A stretch of DNA of 64,000 nt from Lucinisca nassula (GCA_963580285.1 OY757014.1:100814072-100878071); one strand, 5' to 3'; positions 9,801 through 20,909 are shown, counted from the stretch's first letter. A program made the numbers and translations. Notes: generated from the letters alone by a model not told the origin.

Positions 9801-10151
9801 CAAACCAACCAACAAACAAACAATCAAACAGACAGGGCAAAAACAATATGTCCCCGGTATCGCTACCGGGGACATAAAAATAGTCCTATTTTTCTTATTT
9901 CTGCTCCATATTTTAGGGGTTCAAGGGGGTGAAAATGATAAAGTCATGTTTTCGAAATATGTAAGAAGGCTGCATATGAAATTTATTTGAAATTGGCCCA
10001 TCTGTTTTATAGTAATCGTCCTTTGAAATGTCCATTGATTTAAATTTTTACCAATCTGGGGCCAAGGTCGTCAAATAGTTTTGACCTTTGTTATTCATAG
10101 CATTCATAGTATACCTATGTGATAATAGAAATGGGGGCGATAGACCACAGC
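9801..10151. other. intron 1 sequence, no gene
   Basis: CCAACAAACAAAC repeats, a GGTATCGCTACC inverted repeat and a scrap similar to hairpin MITEs (CTATTTTTCTTATTTCTGCTCC). Nothing coding is recognised. Confidence 0.4.
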
Positions 10152-10430
10152 CATCACGATAACAAGTCCGTGAAACGAAGTCCCCTCTAAACCCCACTTT
10201 ATATAGAGAAAAGTGGGGTGTAAGGGAGTAAACATTATCTGCCTTATTTTAGCTCAAAAACATAGATTGTGGGTACTCGTTAGAACCGCCTCATTGAGGC
10301 GGTTCTAACGATTACCTAAAACCTATGTTAAAAGCAGAAATAAGAAAGATGTTAAAAATTTTACCTGATATTTGTCACTTATGACACCATGTTGGACGCC
10401 ATTATTTCACACAGACATGTTTTCCTAATG
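10152..10430 (+). mobile_element. hairpin MITE, subfamily B-like
   Basis: CATCACGATAACAAGTCCGTG start, with an intact central arm pair GTTAGAACCGCCTCATTGAGGCGGTTCTAAC (long palindrome at about 10279-10309). The end is diverged (CATGTTTTCCTAATG). Confidence 0.8.
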
Positions 10431-10926
10431 GCACTTTACGAAAAATGCCTTGTTTTACATTTCCTTTCGAAAACCTAAAGGATTAAATTTGATCTTCCCA
10501 TAAGATTAGTAAGGTTTAATCGGGATTATTTGGAAAAAAAAAAAAAAAAAAAAAGAAAAAGCAAAAATGCATGGATGACATGGACGTCGTCATGACGTTA
10601 CTTCATCCCGCCAAAATGTTATTAAACGTTGGTCATACGATTTTTATGTCACGACGTTACCCACTTCTTATCAACGACGTCACATGATAAATAATTGAAA
10701 TAGGCCTAGCAGTTTTAGAACAGACGGACGACGGAGGCCTCCCATCCAATAAATAAGAGTTCAATCGAGAGTCATTTGTAAAACAACAACAACAACAACA
10801 ACAACAACAAAACAACTTGGTATTCCTCAGTCAACTGATACTACATACCAAGTTTAAAGACAACTGGCTGGTTGGTTCTGTAGAAAAAGATTTTCTTTAT
10901 AACATCTGGGTTGGTCGTGTTACCTA
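10431..10926. other. intron 1 sequence with simple repeats
   Basis: Poly-A at about 10534-10554 and (CAA)n at about 10783-10811. Otherwise unremarkable. Confidence 0.5.
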
Positions 10927-11174
10927 CATCACGTGAACGATTCCGTGAAATGAAGACGCCCCCCCCCCACCCCCCCCCCCCCTTTATATAGAGAAAACTG
11001 GGGTTAACGAGTGTATACATTATTTTTCTTATTTCTGCTCCAACACATAGGTTGTGGGTACTCACAGCCTATGTTTGCAGTTTAAATAAGAAAAATATCA
11101 AGGATTTTCATCAGAAAAGTAGCCAGTTTGGAGATGTAAAAATGCACTATGTCGCACGGGTGTGTTATCGTAAC
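10927..11174 (+). mobile_element. hairpin MITE B lacking its central hairpin
   Basis: Both ends and both outer arms are present, but GTGGGTACT joins directly to CACAGCCTATG: the GTTAGAACCGCCTC palindrome is missing. A poly-C run lies at 10959-10982. Confidence 0.85.
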
Positions 11175-11354
11175 GATTAACATTTAGAAGTTAAACTTCC
11201 TCTTGGTCAGTAGGCTACATAAAAAAATAATTGAAATTAAGGGGAATGTGAACACCGGACATATTTTTTCCGCCATTTTTCAAAGGGAGACAACTTTCGA
11301 GACTTCCTGTTCTCTTTTCTATAATCCCTGTCTCACTGAAAAAGGTGTCCACTC

Positions 11355-11475
11355 TTAAAGGAAAGAATTTGCTCCTCAGGAGCAAATTCTTTCCATTAAG
11401 AGTTGACCCCTATTGGCATGGTAGACAAAAATACTTTTGCAGGAGTTGCCTCCCCTGGAGGAGTGGAGGTGGACC
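11355..11475. repeat. hairpin repeat AAGAATTTGCTCC/GGAGCAAATTCTT
   Basis: A near-perfect palindrome GGAAAGAATTTGCTCCTCAGGAGCAAATTCTTTCC is followed by AGAGTTGACCCCTATTGG. Related sequence is at 46680-46775 and 48590-48650. Confidence 0.7.
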
Positions 11476-11825
11476 TATCACCCTTAAATGTTAGAAAAAA
11501 ATGTCATTTGAACTGTCGATGGACCATAAACCCAAGCGACCTTGGGCCAAGGTCACCGAATGTCCTTGACCTTTGGCATTCATAGACATTCATATTGTAC
11601 CTACTCTTAAAACTACAATAGTTTTTTTAAGTGCTTTGTTTTATCCATTTCCATCCAAAAGCCTGAGGTACGAAATTTGACCTTCAAGTGAAACATGTCA
11701 AGCTCAACACCGTAGGGTAGTTTTGTGAACGAACTTGGAACTACGTAGTCACCTGATGCTACATACCAAGTTTCAAGGCAACTGGCTTAGCGCTTCTCGG
11801 CTACCAAGGTTTTCTTTTTAGGTTT

Positions 11826-12660
11826 TTAGCTCGCCAGAGCCGAAGGCTCCGGGGAGCTTATAGGATAGGCAGTTTTCCGTCGTCGTCTGCGTCGTCTGCG
11901 TCCGTCAACACTTTCAAACGTTATCTCCTCTGAAGCCATTGGGCCGATTATCTGTAGCATCCTTGGACTGGGGGATTGAAAGTTTGTGGTTTTTTTTATG
12001 AAAATTGGCTCATTGGTTTGGTTGCTATGGCAACTTATAGTTTCCATAGACTTATAATGGGGAAAATTGAAAAATGGCATTTACTGCCAAGCCACTGCAG
12101 ATAATTTGACAAAACTTACATAGAAATGTTCCTTAGGTAATCCACTATCTGCCATATGCATTTTGGCCTATGATCATTTTAATTGTTTGCCATGGAAACC
12201 AAAAAAATGCAAAAAAATAATAAAAATAAAAATCATCTCATCAGAAACCATAGGCTCTAGGAGGCTGAGACTTTATGAAAATATTCACAATATTTGCCTT
12301 TACATGTTTTGTGTGTTTTTTTTTTATGAAATTCGTCTCTTTAGTTTGGTTGCTATCATGGCAACTTAGAGTTTCCATAGACTTATAATGGGGATAATTG
12401 AAAACTGGCATTAACTGTCGAACCTTTGCAAATAGTTTGACACAACTTTCATAGAAATGTTTCTTAAGCAGTCTACCACCTGTCATATGATTTTAGGCCC
12501 ATTGCTCATTTTTACTGGTTGCCATGGTAACCAAAATGAACAAAATAAAAAAAAAATACTTAAAAAAATCATCTCCTCAGAAACCATTTGCTCTGTGAGG
12601 CTGAGACTTTATGAAAATATTCGCCATATTTGCCTAACAGGTTTGCTTTCTGTGTTACAG
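11826..12660. repeat. tandem array, about 330-bp period, two-plus units
   Basis: Starts with an AGCTCGCCAGAGCCGAAGGCTCCGGGGAGCT hairpin and a GTCGTCTGCGTCGTCTGCG run. TTGGTTGCTATGGCAACTTA and GAGGCTGAGACTTTATGAAA recur about 330 bases apart. No long coding frame. Confidence 0.75.
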
Positions 12661-12855
12661 AAGGTTAAGACAAGCTTACTAAGTTATAATGGTTACCTAA
12701 ACTTCATAAAAGACCATACAAAGCACGGTTTATTGCAAATTCAAGCTCTTGTACCACCACTGAACGCTCCAAATTATTAACGTCATGTTTACTGCCATAA
12801 CAAATGTGATAAAATATTGCGACAAAGTCTTCGAAAGATCAGGTAGATATCTGTT

Positions 12856-14030
12856 TTGGTCTATAAAAAAAAATCTAATGAAGTTTTAAATAAATTGAAA
12901 TCCAGGCGTTTTCGCGCTTCAAGTCTGTCTACTTATGATTTTTCCACTCTTTACACTACACTTCCTCATAATATTATAAAAGAAAAACTTAATGATTTAA
13001 TTGAAAGGACATTTCATAGGGAAGACTCCCTTTATCTTGCATGTAATGTAAGAAATGAATTTTTCACTTCTGAAGAGCATAAAAATTATACTTTATGGTC
13101 ATGTCAGAAAGTGTGTGAAGCTATAACCTTTCTACTTGACAATATTTTACATAAGTTATTTAGACAAGTTGTGGGTATTCCGATGGGTACTAACTTCGCA
13201 CCACTTGTAGCTGATCTGTTTTTGTTCTGTTATAAGAGAGACTTCATGATGTCCCTTTCTGCTAAAAACCAGTCTGAAATCATTGAAGCTTTTAGCTCTA
13301 CTTCTAGATATTTGGATGATTAATTAAATATTGATAATACATATTTCGATGGTTTGATCAGTCAAATGTACCCCCCCCCCCAGAACTTCAGTTGAATAAA
13401 GCAAATTCTTCTGATACCGAGGTCCCGTTTTTGGATTTACATCTGTCTATTGTAGATGGGTTTGTTTCATGCAAAATTTATGATACACGCGATGATTTTG
13501 ATTTTGAGATTGTAAATTTTCCTTGTTTGGATGGTGATGTTCCTCGTGCGCCATCCTATGGCGTTTATATTCCGCAAATAATTCGATTTGCTAGAGTGTG
13601 TAGTCATGTAACTGACTTCAACACTCGTAAAAATTGTTAACGGCTAAACTTCTTAATCAGGGTTATCGGTACCATAAACTACGAAAAGCCTTCTCAAAAT
13701 TTCATAGACGTCATTCTGATTTAATTTCAAAATTCAATAGGGGACTTAAATCTCTTCTGCACTAAGGTCTATCGGAACCCGTATAGTAACATAGTATATA
13801 AATTCAGAAAAATATATAACCGCAATGACTTCAGTACCCAGTTTCGTAAAATCTTTCTTCGATATAAAACGATTGGGTACAAAATCAATGTTATACTACA
13901 GACTGCATGCATGGTAGCTAACCCAATCACGGTTGACAACTTTGCTTCCCTCTTTAATTGCACGCTGGTGGGTCAGGCCTCAAAATCTATGACGGTTCCA
14001 GCGTAAAGGCTTACTGAGAATTAAAGCGAT
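12856..14030 (+). pseudogene. reverse transcriptase relic, Penelope-like or related (family P)
   Basis: Frames over this stretch encode a retroelement RT: TYDFSTLYTTLPHN, then VGIPMGTNFAPLVADLFLFC, then SRYLDD, the catalytic motif ending at 13320. The LDD is followed at once by an in-frame TAA, a poly-C run at 13371-13381 shifts frame, and the next segment (PFLDLHLSIVDG, DFEIVNFPCLDGDV) stops at 13640 after another shift. Decayed sequence continues to about 14030 (YRYHKLRKAF, VANPITVDNFASLFNC). The family resembles long RT proteins common in bivalve and coral genomes. I cannot see a GIY-YIG endonuclease, so Penelope-like class is provisional. Non-functional: two stops and at least two frameshifts. 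The 3' UTR follows to about 14240. Confidence 0.85.
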
Positions 14031-14240
14031 CTAATTCAATATAACTTTGGTTGGAGCCTGATACTCTGTCTCTTGTTGGGCCCATCGGAGTCTAGAGGTT
14101 GGTTTTCTTTCGCTCCGGCATTTCAGTGGTTTCTTGCTGTCGAGTCCTCACCGTTGTTTCATCTCTGTGGTTGTTTGATTTTAAGTGTTCACGGAGATGT
14201 TGCACTGATGTGTTGTATCGATTCCTGATCATTGCTTCCA
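14031..14240 (+). mobile_element. 3' UTR of the family P retroelement
   Basis: GGTTGGTTTTCTTTCGCTCC, CATTTCAGTGGTTTCTTGCTG and GTGTTCACGGAGATGTTGCA appear in the same order in all family P copies. The UTR is shortened here and joins ATTCCTGATCATTGC directly. Confidence 0.75.
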
Positions 14241-14249
14241 CCTCTATTT

Positions 14250-14350
14250 AGATCTTCTAAGCGGTTTACCAGTACTCGTGCGCGGTCGGTTTCAGTTTCA
14301 GCTCTGCGTTGAAGCACCATGCAGCCCATCTATTTCTTCAAGCCCTGCCG
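14250..14350 (-). mobile_element. SINE (family C) fragment
   Basis: CTAAGCGGTTTACCAGTACTCG through CCATCTATTTCTTCAAGCCC, about a third of the element. Confidence 0.75.
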
Positions 14351-14647
14351 CGCTGTACTTGTCTGGAGACAGTGTCTTTTTCAAAATAAACATACTGTAA
14401 TCCATAAAATGTTCGGCCTTTCACCGCCATGTCATTTCTTTAATTTTCACGGACTGTGTGATGGCATTACAGACACTGTTGCAGTACAGACACTGTCAGT
14501 TATAAATGCGGTTATCAAACTTGATAACCTATTTTAGATTATCGTTTACAGTAGATCCTTAATTTTAGATATAATCAAATCGTTTATGGTAGATCCTTGA
14601 TTACAGATATAATTGATTCTAAATAGAAGAAGTTCATAACGCCATTA

Positions 14648-14822
14648 ACCCCCTTAAATCCGACGTTTATATAGTAAGTGGTATACATGTTTTCTTATTT
14701 CTATTTTTATAGCAGAAATTTGAACAATATCAGGATTTCTATCTGGAAAATTTCGTGTTGGTGATAAAATTTTACCATTATGTTTACCATTATGTTTGAA
14801 TATGCGTGTGTTCGTAATGTTG
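14648..14822 (+). mobile_element. hairpin MITE A, degraded fragment
   Basis: Both outer segments are seen, ending GAATATGCGTGTGTTCGTAATG. The central hairpin is absent. Confidence 0.6.
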
Positions 14823-15455
14823 CGGAGTATATATTGTAACGTAGTTACGTGGGCATGTGATCTTAATGATCCAAATAGTGTTGATGGATTGTAAAAATGC
14901 ACTTTTTGTTACAAAGGCATGTCACATGAATAGTTGAAACAACGCTGATTAGTAGTAAGAACTTCATATGATGAATATGCTGTTGAATGGGTAATGAATG
15001 TATTTGGCATTATGTTGATTGAGCTATTTAGGGGATAACTGTACTTTAAGTTGTCATTTGGGGAGGTAAATCGGAGGTTTTACGGTCGGAAATTTCGTTT
15101 TACGGCGACGCGTTAGCATTGAGATATTTACTTGGAGCATATTCAAATCCACTGGCATTTAAATATGTCCTTTCAATTATTCATAAAGTAAAACTATACG
15201 ATCTTCATTAAACCCCACTTTATGGCGTGGCTTACGTCATAATATATATTATAATTATCAAAACTGGTCGTAAGGTCATTTTATCAGATGGCGACCGATA
15301 TGAAGTCCCAGATGTTTCCAAGTGATTCTATGCACACACCAAGTGTTAGCTTTTATACGATCTTTTGCAACGCCTATGTCGGACAGTAGTGTATATCTGT
15401 GTCAGTTTTGTGCATCTTAGAAAGTATACATGACTATCGGTCGCTCTGTTTTCAG
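14823..15455. other. end of intron 1
   Basis: No repeats or genes recognised. The last bases, CGCTCTGTTTTCAG, form the acceptor of the kringle exon. Confidence 0.5.
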
Positions 15456-15659
15456 CAAACAGTAACTGTTTAGAAGCGCTTAAATCTAGTCGATACAACG
15501 GGAATGTTTCAAAAACAAATCATGGTCATGAGTGTCATGTTTGGTCAAATGCGGACGGGCAAGCGTACTGCCGAGATTTTCAAGACCCTGGAAGACCTTG
15601 GTGTTTGGTCAACGACCCTGCTATATTATGGGGATATTGTACATTCTCAATATGTCCAG
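15456..15659 (+). CDS. kringle-domain exon of secreted kringle-CUB protein
   Basis: 204 bases, acceptor CTGTTTTCAG and donor CCAG|GTAACT, phase 1 at both ends, 67 whole codons without a stop. In this phase it encodes one kringle: six cysteines at residues 4, 26, 38, 49, 61 and 66 (counted from 15458), with landmarks SSRYNGNVSKT, GHECHVW, YCRDF, GRPWC and WGYCTFSIC. These match kringle features such as Y-x-G near Cys1, PWC at Cys4 and W-x-x-C before Cys6. Kringles are extracellular, triple-disulfide binding modules. Cys3-Cys6 spacing (11, 12, 5) is nearly canonical (12, 12, 5), but Cys2-Cys3 is only 12 residues instead of about 29. Order signal-kringle-CUB recalls Kremen, though no WSC domain was found. 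Confidence 0.88.
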
Positions 15660-15745
15660 GTAACTATAATTACACAAACCCTATATAAGAGCCACCACTA
15701 CGGCAACAAGTCATTGAAGTGAACCCTTTATTTAGTGAAACATCA

Positions 15746-15990
15746 GGGGCCAGATGTTCAAAACTAACGACATTGTTAGTTAACAAATCGTTAAAACTTT
15801 GATCATGTATTATGGCAAATACGCTAATATATTTGCTAAAAAAATGTGAGCAGCTTTTGCATCTGCAAAAGCTGCTCACATTTTTTTCAGCAAAAATATC
15901 AAAATTTTAGATATTGAACTTGCTAGAACACTTAACAATATGACCACTAACGGGCTCGTTAAGCTAATGATGCATTGAACAACTGGCCCC
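15746..15990. mobile_element. MITE F, second copy
   Basis: GGGGCCAGATGTTCAAAACTAACG on the left and GAACAACTGGCCCC on the right. Central hairpin TGTGAGCAGCTTTTGCATC/TGCAAAAGCTGCTCACA. Lies 86 bases after the kringle exon donor. Confidence 0.88.
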
Positions 15991-16329
15991 AGATGTTCGG
16001 GGAACTACCTTTGTTTTAAAGTTGTGATTCGAAAACATAGATTGTGCGCAACGGTCATCAAAAGTCTGTGTTTGAAGCACATAATAAAAATATCATAATA
16101 ACCAAAAATAATTAATTCTGAAACATGGGTTCTATGTATGTAATATACATGTATGCGCGCAATCTGTTAAATTTCTTATACCCCACTAACAGAGATTGCT
16201 GTGGTATGTTCTTATCTGTTAGGGAAGTATATCCATATTGTTTGCATGGGTTAGACATTTAAGATCCATGCAGTCCCATCCATTTCATCCGACTCAGGTA
16301 ACCACTTTTCGTTAAGAACAATTTCATGG
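15991..16329. other. intron 2, no gene
   Basis: Weak scraps of hairpin MITE (AAACATAGATTGTG at 16034). Nothing else recognised. Confidence 0.4.
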
Positions 16330-16850
16330 CTTCTCTGGTCGGGCTCATCGGAGTCTAACTGTTGGTTTTCTTTTGCTCCAGCATTTCAGTGGTTTCTTGC
16401 TGTCGAGTCCTCACCGTTGTCTCACCTCTGTGGTTCTTTGATTTCTGTGTTCACGGAGATGTTGCACTGATGAGTTAGGAGGCCTTCATGCGGACTGAAC
16501 AAATTATTTGTCTAAATCGCGACGGAAGTAAGGGCGAGGATTGTGGCCACGTAAAATCGATTTAAGCCCCCCAATGGAAATCTTCCACTGACCGTTCCAA
16601 GGCGGCTCTTCTGTGGCGATTTATTTATGTTGTTGTTTGTTACTTACTGTATGTATCACTTGTGTCTTTTAATTTTGGATGGCCATATGGCCATTTTGTG
16701 GGAAAGTAACTGTCCATATGGCCTTCCTTTGTTTAGGTTTCCATTATGGTCTGGTCGCTTAATGTTTGTATTTCTTTCCCTTTGGTGTCTTTTATGGATG
16801 GAGTAAGTTAATTGTATCAATTCCTGATCATTGTTTTACTTCTACTTTGT
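16330..16850 (+). mobile_element. family P 3' end, plus orientation
   Basis: GGTCGGGCTCATCGGAGTC through CAATTCCTGATCATTG. Carries the GGTCTGGTCGCTTAATG subfamily variant also present inverted at 5465-5665. Confidence 0.75.
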
Positions 16851-16904
16851 ACATTTTATTTGTTTGTATGCAAAACAGAAGTGAAGGCAATTAGAAAATG
16901 GCCG

Positions 16905-17310
16905 CTATGCCAGCTGCCATCAGAGACACCAATGGGAACGAAACACAAACATGAAATAACTAAACGCTAATGGAAACACCACCAAAATCAGAAAGCCAAA
17001 CGGACAGTCACTTTCCCACACAATTGCCAATTGGTTATCTAAAACAAAAATATATAAACGATACACACACTCACAGACAAACCATAGCAAAACTAAACCG
17101 CGGCAGAAGAACAGCCTTGGAACGGTCAGTGAAAATAATTTCATTGGGGTGGGAAGGGGAGGCGGCTTAAATCGATTTCACGCTGCCGCAATCCTCGCCT
17201 TCTCTTCCGATGCGATTTAGACAAATAATTTGTTCTGTCCGCATGAAGGCCTCCTAACTCATCAGTGCAGCATCTCCGAGAACACAATAATCAAACAACC
17301 ACAGAGATGA
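16905..17310 (-). mobile_element. family P 3' end, minus orientation
   Basis: CATCAGAGACACCAATGGG, CCTAATGG-like and CAACCACAGAGATGAAACAA appear in reverse order to the neighbour at 16330, so the two copies form an inverted pair around 16860-16905. Confidence 0.75.
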
Positions 17311-17324
17311 AACAACGTTGAGGT

Positions 17325-17690
17325 TTCATGCCGACTGAACAAATTATTTTTTCTAAATCGCGACGAAGGTAAGGGCGGGGACTGCAGCCGCGTAAAAATT
17401 GATTTAAGTCTCCAAGTGTAATTCGTTTCACTGACCGTTCCAATGCGGTTTTTCTGTCGCGGTTTATTTTTGCCATGATTTGTCTCAGATGTGTGTATCG
17501 CTTATATTTTTTGTTTTGGATAGCCAATTGTCCAATTTGTGGGAAAGTGACTGTCCGTTTGGCTTTCCGCTATTGGTGATTCCATTAGGGTTCAGTAATT
17601 TGTTGTTTGTGTTTATCCCATTGGTGTCTCTGATGGGAGCTGTGGGTTAATTGTATCGATTCCTGGTCATTGCATTCACTTCTATTTTAG
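17325..17690 (+). mobile_element. family P 3' end, plus orientation
   Basis: Starts at TGCCGACTGAACAAATTATT and ends at CGATTCCTGGTCATTGCATTC. Forms a second inverted pair with the copy at 16905-17310. Confidence 0.75.
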
Positions 17691-18257
17691 AGCTATAATG
17701 TGCTTTGTCCTTTTAAATTACAGTTTTACATCGAAAGCCACTCTTATTCAAAAATCATTTATGTTCTCGAAGTCTTTTTGAAATTACATAAATACACCAA
17801 TCCGTGTGCGAAGAGTTGATTAGGTCTACTGACCCTGTTGTACTCTTCATGGATATTTGGGTTGAAAATGGTGTTTAAATTCCATAAAATGCCTACAGAA
17901 TATAATGTTGTGAGAGTACAAATAGCTGAGTTGGTTTCATCGACCTTGACATCATTTATAAGGTCACAATGAAATTTAATTCTGTAAATTGTGTTGTGGC
18001 CTAGGAAACAGAGTTATTTAAAACTGGGAAGGTAATTTTTATCATAGCATTGCCATTCCTTCGTTTTATCATGGTGACCTATCCATGGCAGTTATAAGTT
18101 AGAATTCATCCACCCAAATGGTCCCAAGCCCAGCCCCACACCTACTGGAGCCCCAAGGTGCTGCACAAACAAGCTTAGGAAAGAGCTGCTAAATCTGTTT
18201 GTGTCCTGTGATTTTATTGTTGGTTAAGATGTGCTTGTCCGTCCTAACCTCTGATGT
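17691..18257. other. intron 2, no gene
   Basis: About 560 bases with no recognisable repeat or coding signal. Confidence 0.4.
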
Positions 18258-18815
18258 TTCAGCGTAAAGGCTTACTGAGAATTTGAATTTATTTTTATGT
18301 AATGTTGGTTGGTGCCTGATGCTCTGTCTCTGGTCGGGCTCATCCGCGTCTAACGGTTGGTGTTCTTTTGCCCAGCATTTCAGTGTTTTTTTTTTTTTTT
18401 TTTTGCTGTCGGGTCATCACCAATGTTTCATCTCTGTGGTTGTTTGATTTATGTGTTCTCGGAGATGAGTTAGGAAGCCTTCATGCGAACTGAACAAACA
18501 TTTTTCGTCGAAATCGCGAGGGAAGTAAGGGCGAGGATTATGGCCGCATAAAATCGATTTGAGCCCCCCAACCCAATGACAATTCTTTTCACTTGCCGCT
18601 TCTGTCGCGGTTTATTTTTGTTATGGTGTGTTTGTCTTTGAATGTATGTATCGCTCATATCTTTTTGTTTAGGATAGCGTCGGCCATTTTATGGGAAAGT
18701 AACTGTCCTTTTGGCTTTCCGCCACAAAATGGCTGATTGGCTAAATTTGTCAACCAAAACAAAAACAATACAAACAATACACACCCTTAAAGACAAACCA
18801 TAACAAAAATAAACA
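18258..18815 (+). mobile_element. family P 3' end with a short inverted piece
   Basis: GTTTCAGCGTAAAGGCTTAC begins at the end of the RT frame and the UTR runs to about 18728. 18730-18815 is an inverted piece (CACAAAATGGCTGATTGGC, CAAAGACAAACCATAAC). A poly-T run is at 18387-18404. Confidence 0.7.
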
Positions 18816-18947
18816 GAAATTGTTCGAAGTGCCCATGTATCAGAACAAGGTGGGGTCTTCTCTTAAGGGACTGATAAGTGCCCAAATATGCATTCCTTTT
18901 TTTGCGCATATCATAACCTATGTAAATTAAAATTTAGAATTTTCAAA

Positions 18948-19226
18948 ATGCTCGAAAACATGCCTATATAATTTTGATCCCCTTCAACCCCACTTGTACA
19001 TAGTAAAACTGGGGTTTACAGGGGTAAACCTTATTTTTCTTATTTCTGCTCTAAAATATGGATTGTGGGTACTCGTTAGAACCGCCTCGATAAGGCGGTT
19101 CTAACGTGTACCCACAATCTATATTTTGGGCAGAAATAAGAAAAATAACACAATTTTTCAGCTTAAATTTTTCATTTTTTGGCGGTAAAATTTGTAATGT
19201 ATTTGTATAGACGTGTTTTCGTAATG
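18948..19226 (+). mobile_element. hairpin MITE A, nearly complete
   Basis: CTCGAAAACATGCCTATATAAT to AGACGTGTTTTCGTAATG. The core CGTTAGAACCGCCTCGATAAGGCGGTTCTAACG is intact. Confidence 0.88.
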
Positions 19227-19239
19227 TATGAATTACCTA

Positions 19240-19905
19240 ACCCTCGCTCAAAATCATGTGCCTCATAAACAAGAACTTGAGTTGCAACCCCATCACCCTA
19301 GCTGAAATTATTATCCTCATAAACCAGGACTTGAGATGCAACCCTAGTACCCTCGCTCAAAATCATGTTCCTCATAAATCAGGACTTGAGTTGCAATCCC
19401 AATACATTCGCTCAAAATACTGTTCCTCATAAGCCAGGACTTAGTTGCAACCCCAGTACCCTCGCTCAAAAGCATGTACCTCATAAACCAGGACTTTAGT
19501 TGCAATCCCAGTACCCTCGCTGAAAATCATGTTCCTCATAAACCAGGACTTGAGTTTCAACCCTAGTACCCTCGCTCAAAATCATGTTCCTCATAAACCA
19601 GGACTTGATTAGCAACCCCTGTACCCTCGCTGAAAATCATGTTCCTCATAAACCAGAAGAAGACCCCCTAAACCCCACCTCATATGGAGTAAACTGGGGT
19701 TTACGGGGGTATACACTTGAGTTGCAACCCCAGTACCCTCGCTGAAAATCATGTTCCTCATAAACCAGGACTTGAGTTTCAACCCCAGTACCCTGGCTGA
19801 AAATTATGTTCCTCATAAACCAGGACTTGAGTTTCAACCCCAGTACCCTCGCTCAAAATCATGTTCCTTATAAACCAGGACTTGAGTTGCAACCCCAATA
19901 TTTTT
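19240..19905. repeat. minisatellite of about 59-60 bp
   Basis: Roughly ten units of the type CTCATAAACCAGGACTTGAG, TTGCAACCCCAGTACCCTCGC, TCAAAATCATGTTC. A piece of a MITE B start (ACCCCACCTCATATGGAG to GGGGGTATACAC, 19665-19712) lies inside it. Confidence 0.9.
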
Positions 19906-20245
19906 AATATCCTACTTGTGTATTATTTGCTAATTTGTGTAGAAATTTGCCTGATTTTTTCCGTTTTAATAATGTTTATTTAGAAAAGACTACGCCATGT
20001 CACATGTTTAGAGCATAGATTCTATTTTTTTTTTTGGTTTTGGTTTTACGGCCCTTTCATAATTATTACACTAATATCGAGCCAAATAGAAACTGCTAAA
20101 GCCATGAATATAATTTAACTAGTCACAAGTTTTCTTGAATCAAGCTGAATAATATTTCTTGGTCAGATCAACACAATAATTATACCCGCTGTTTAAAATA
20201 AGAATAAAATACGGGTACATGCATATCATTTTTGTCACGGGTGTA
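19906..20245. repeat. dispersed direct repeat, copy 1 (partner 23548-23860)
   Basis: TTTTTAATATCCTACTTGTG through AAAATACGGGTACATG and TTTGTCACGGGTGTAC. The partner has the same order and strand, with a poly-G expansion and a small deletion. Confidence 0.75.
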
Positions 20246-20470
20246 CATCCAATCCGTGAAATGAAAACCCCACTAAACCCAAATTTATATAGAAAAAAAC
20301 TGGGGTTTTCGGGGGTATACACTTGAGTTGCAACCCCAGTTCCCTCGCTGAAAATCATGTTCCTCATAAACCAGGACTTGAGTTGCAATCCCAGTACCCT
20401 CGCTCAAAATCATGTTCCTTATATACCAGGACTTGAGTTGCAATCCAAATACTAAATCATGTTCCTTGAG
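20232..20470. repeat. MITE B start fused to more 59-bp minisatellite
   Basis: ATCCGTGAAATGAAAACCCC to GGGGGTATACAC (MITE B 5' part) runs straight into TTGAGTTGCAACCCCAG minisatellite units. The same junction string occurs at 19705-19725. Confidence 0.7.
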
Positions 20471-20631
20471 TTGCAAACCCAATACGTTTTTGGTCGATTG
20501 TTTATCAATCGATACAAAGTTATTAAGCACACAAATCTCTTCAATGCTGATGTCCTTGTGACTATCAATGGTTTGTGGGAAATCCAGGTAACGGGAATAA
20601 ATATCCTCGCTGTTCTTATCGAGTGTCACAT

Positions 20632-20909
20632 CATCACGTGAACAAGTCCGTGAAATGAACACCCCCTTTCACCCCACTTTATATGTTGAAAACTGAGGTT
20701 TACGGGGGTAAACAATATTTTTCTTATTTCTGCTCCAAGACATAGGTTGTGGGTACTCGTTAGAACCGCCTCAATGAGGCGGTTCTAACGAGTACCCACA
20801 ACCTATGTTTGCAGTATAAATAAGAAAAATATCACAGATTTTCGTCAGAAAAGTAGCCATTTTGGAGATGTAAAAATGCACTTTATCGCACGGGTGTGTT
20901 ATCGTAATG
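20632..20909 (+). mobile_element. hairpin MITE B, complete
   Basis: CATCACGTGAACAAGTCCGTG to CGCACGGGTGTGTTATCGTAATG with a perfect core CTCGTTAGAACCGCCTCAATGAGGCGGTTCTAACGAG (long palindrome 20756-20792). Confidence 0.92.

Noticed and set aside
9613..9990. 125-codon frame across the satellite end
   Set aside because: It runs through SINE tail and satellite; T/N/Q-rich part comes from AAAC repeats.
15504..15722. 72-codon frame starting MFQKQIMVM
   Set aside because: Wrong frame over the kringle exon; the true phase gives a six-cysteine kringle.
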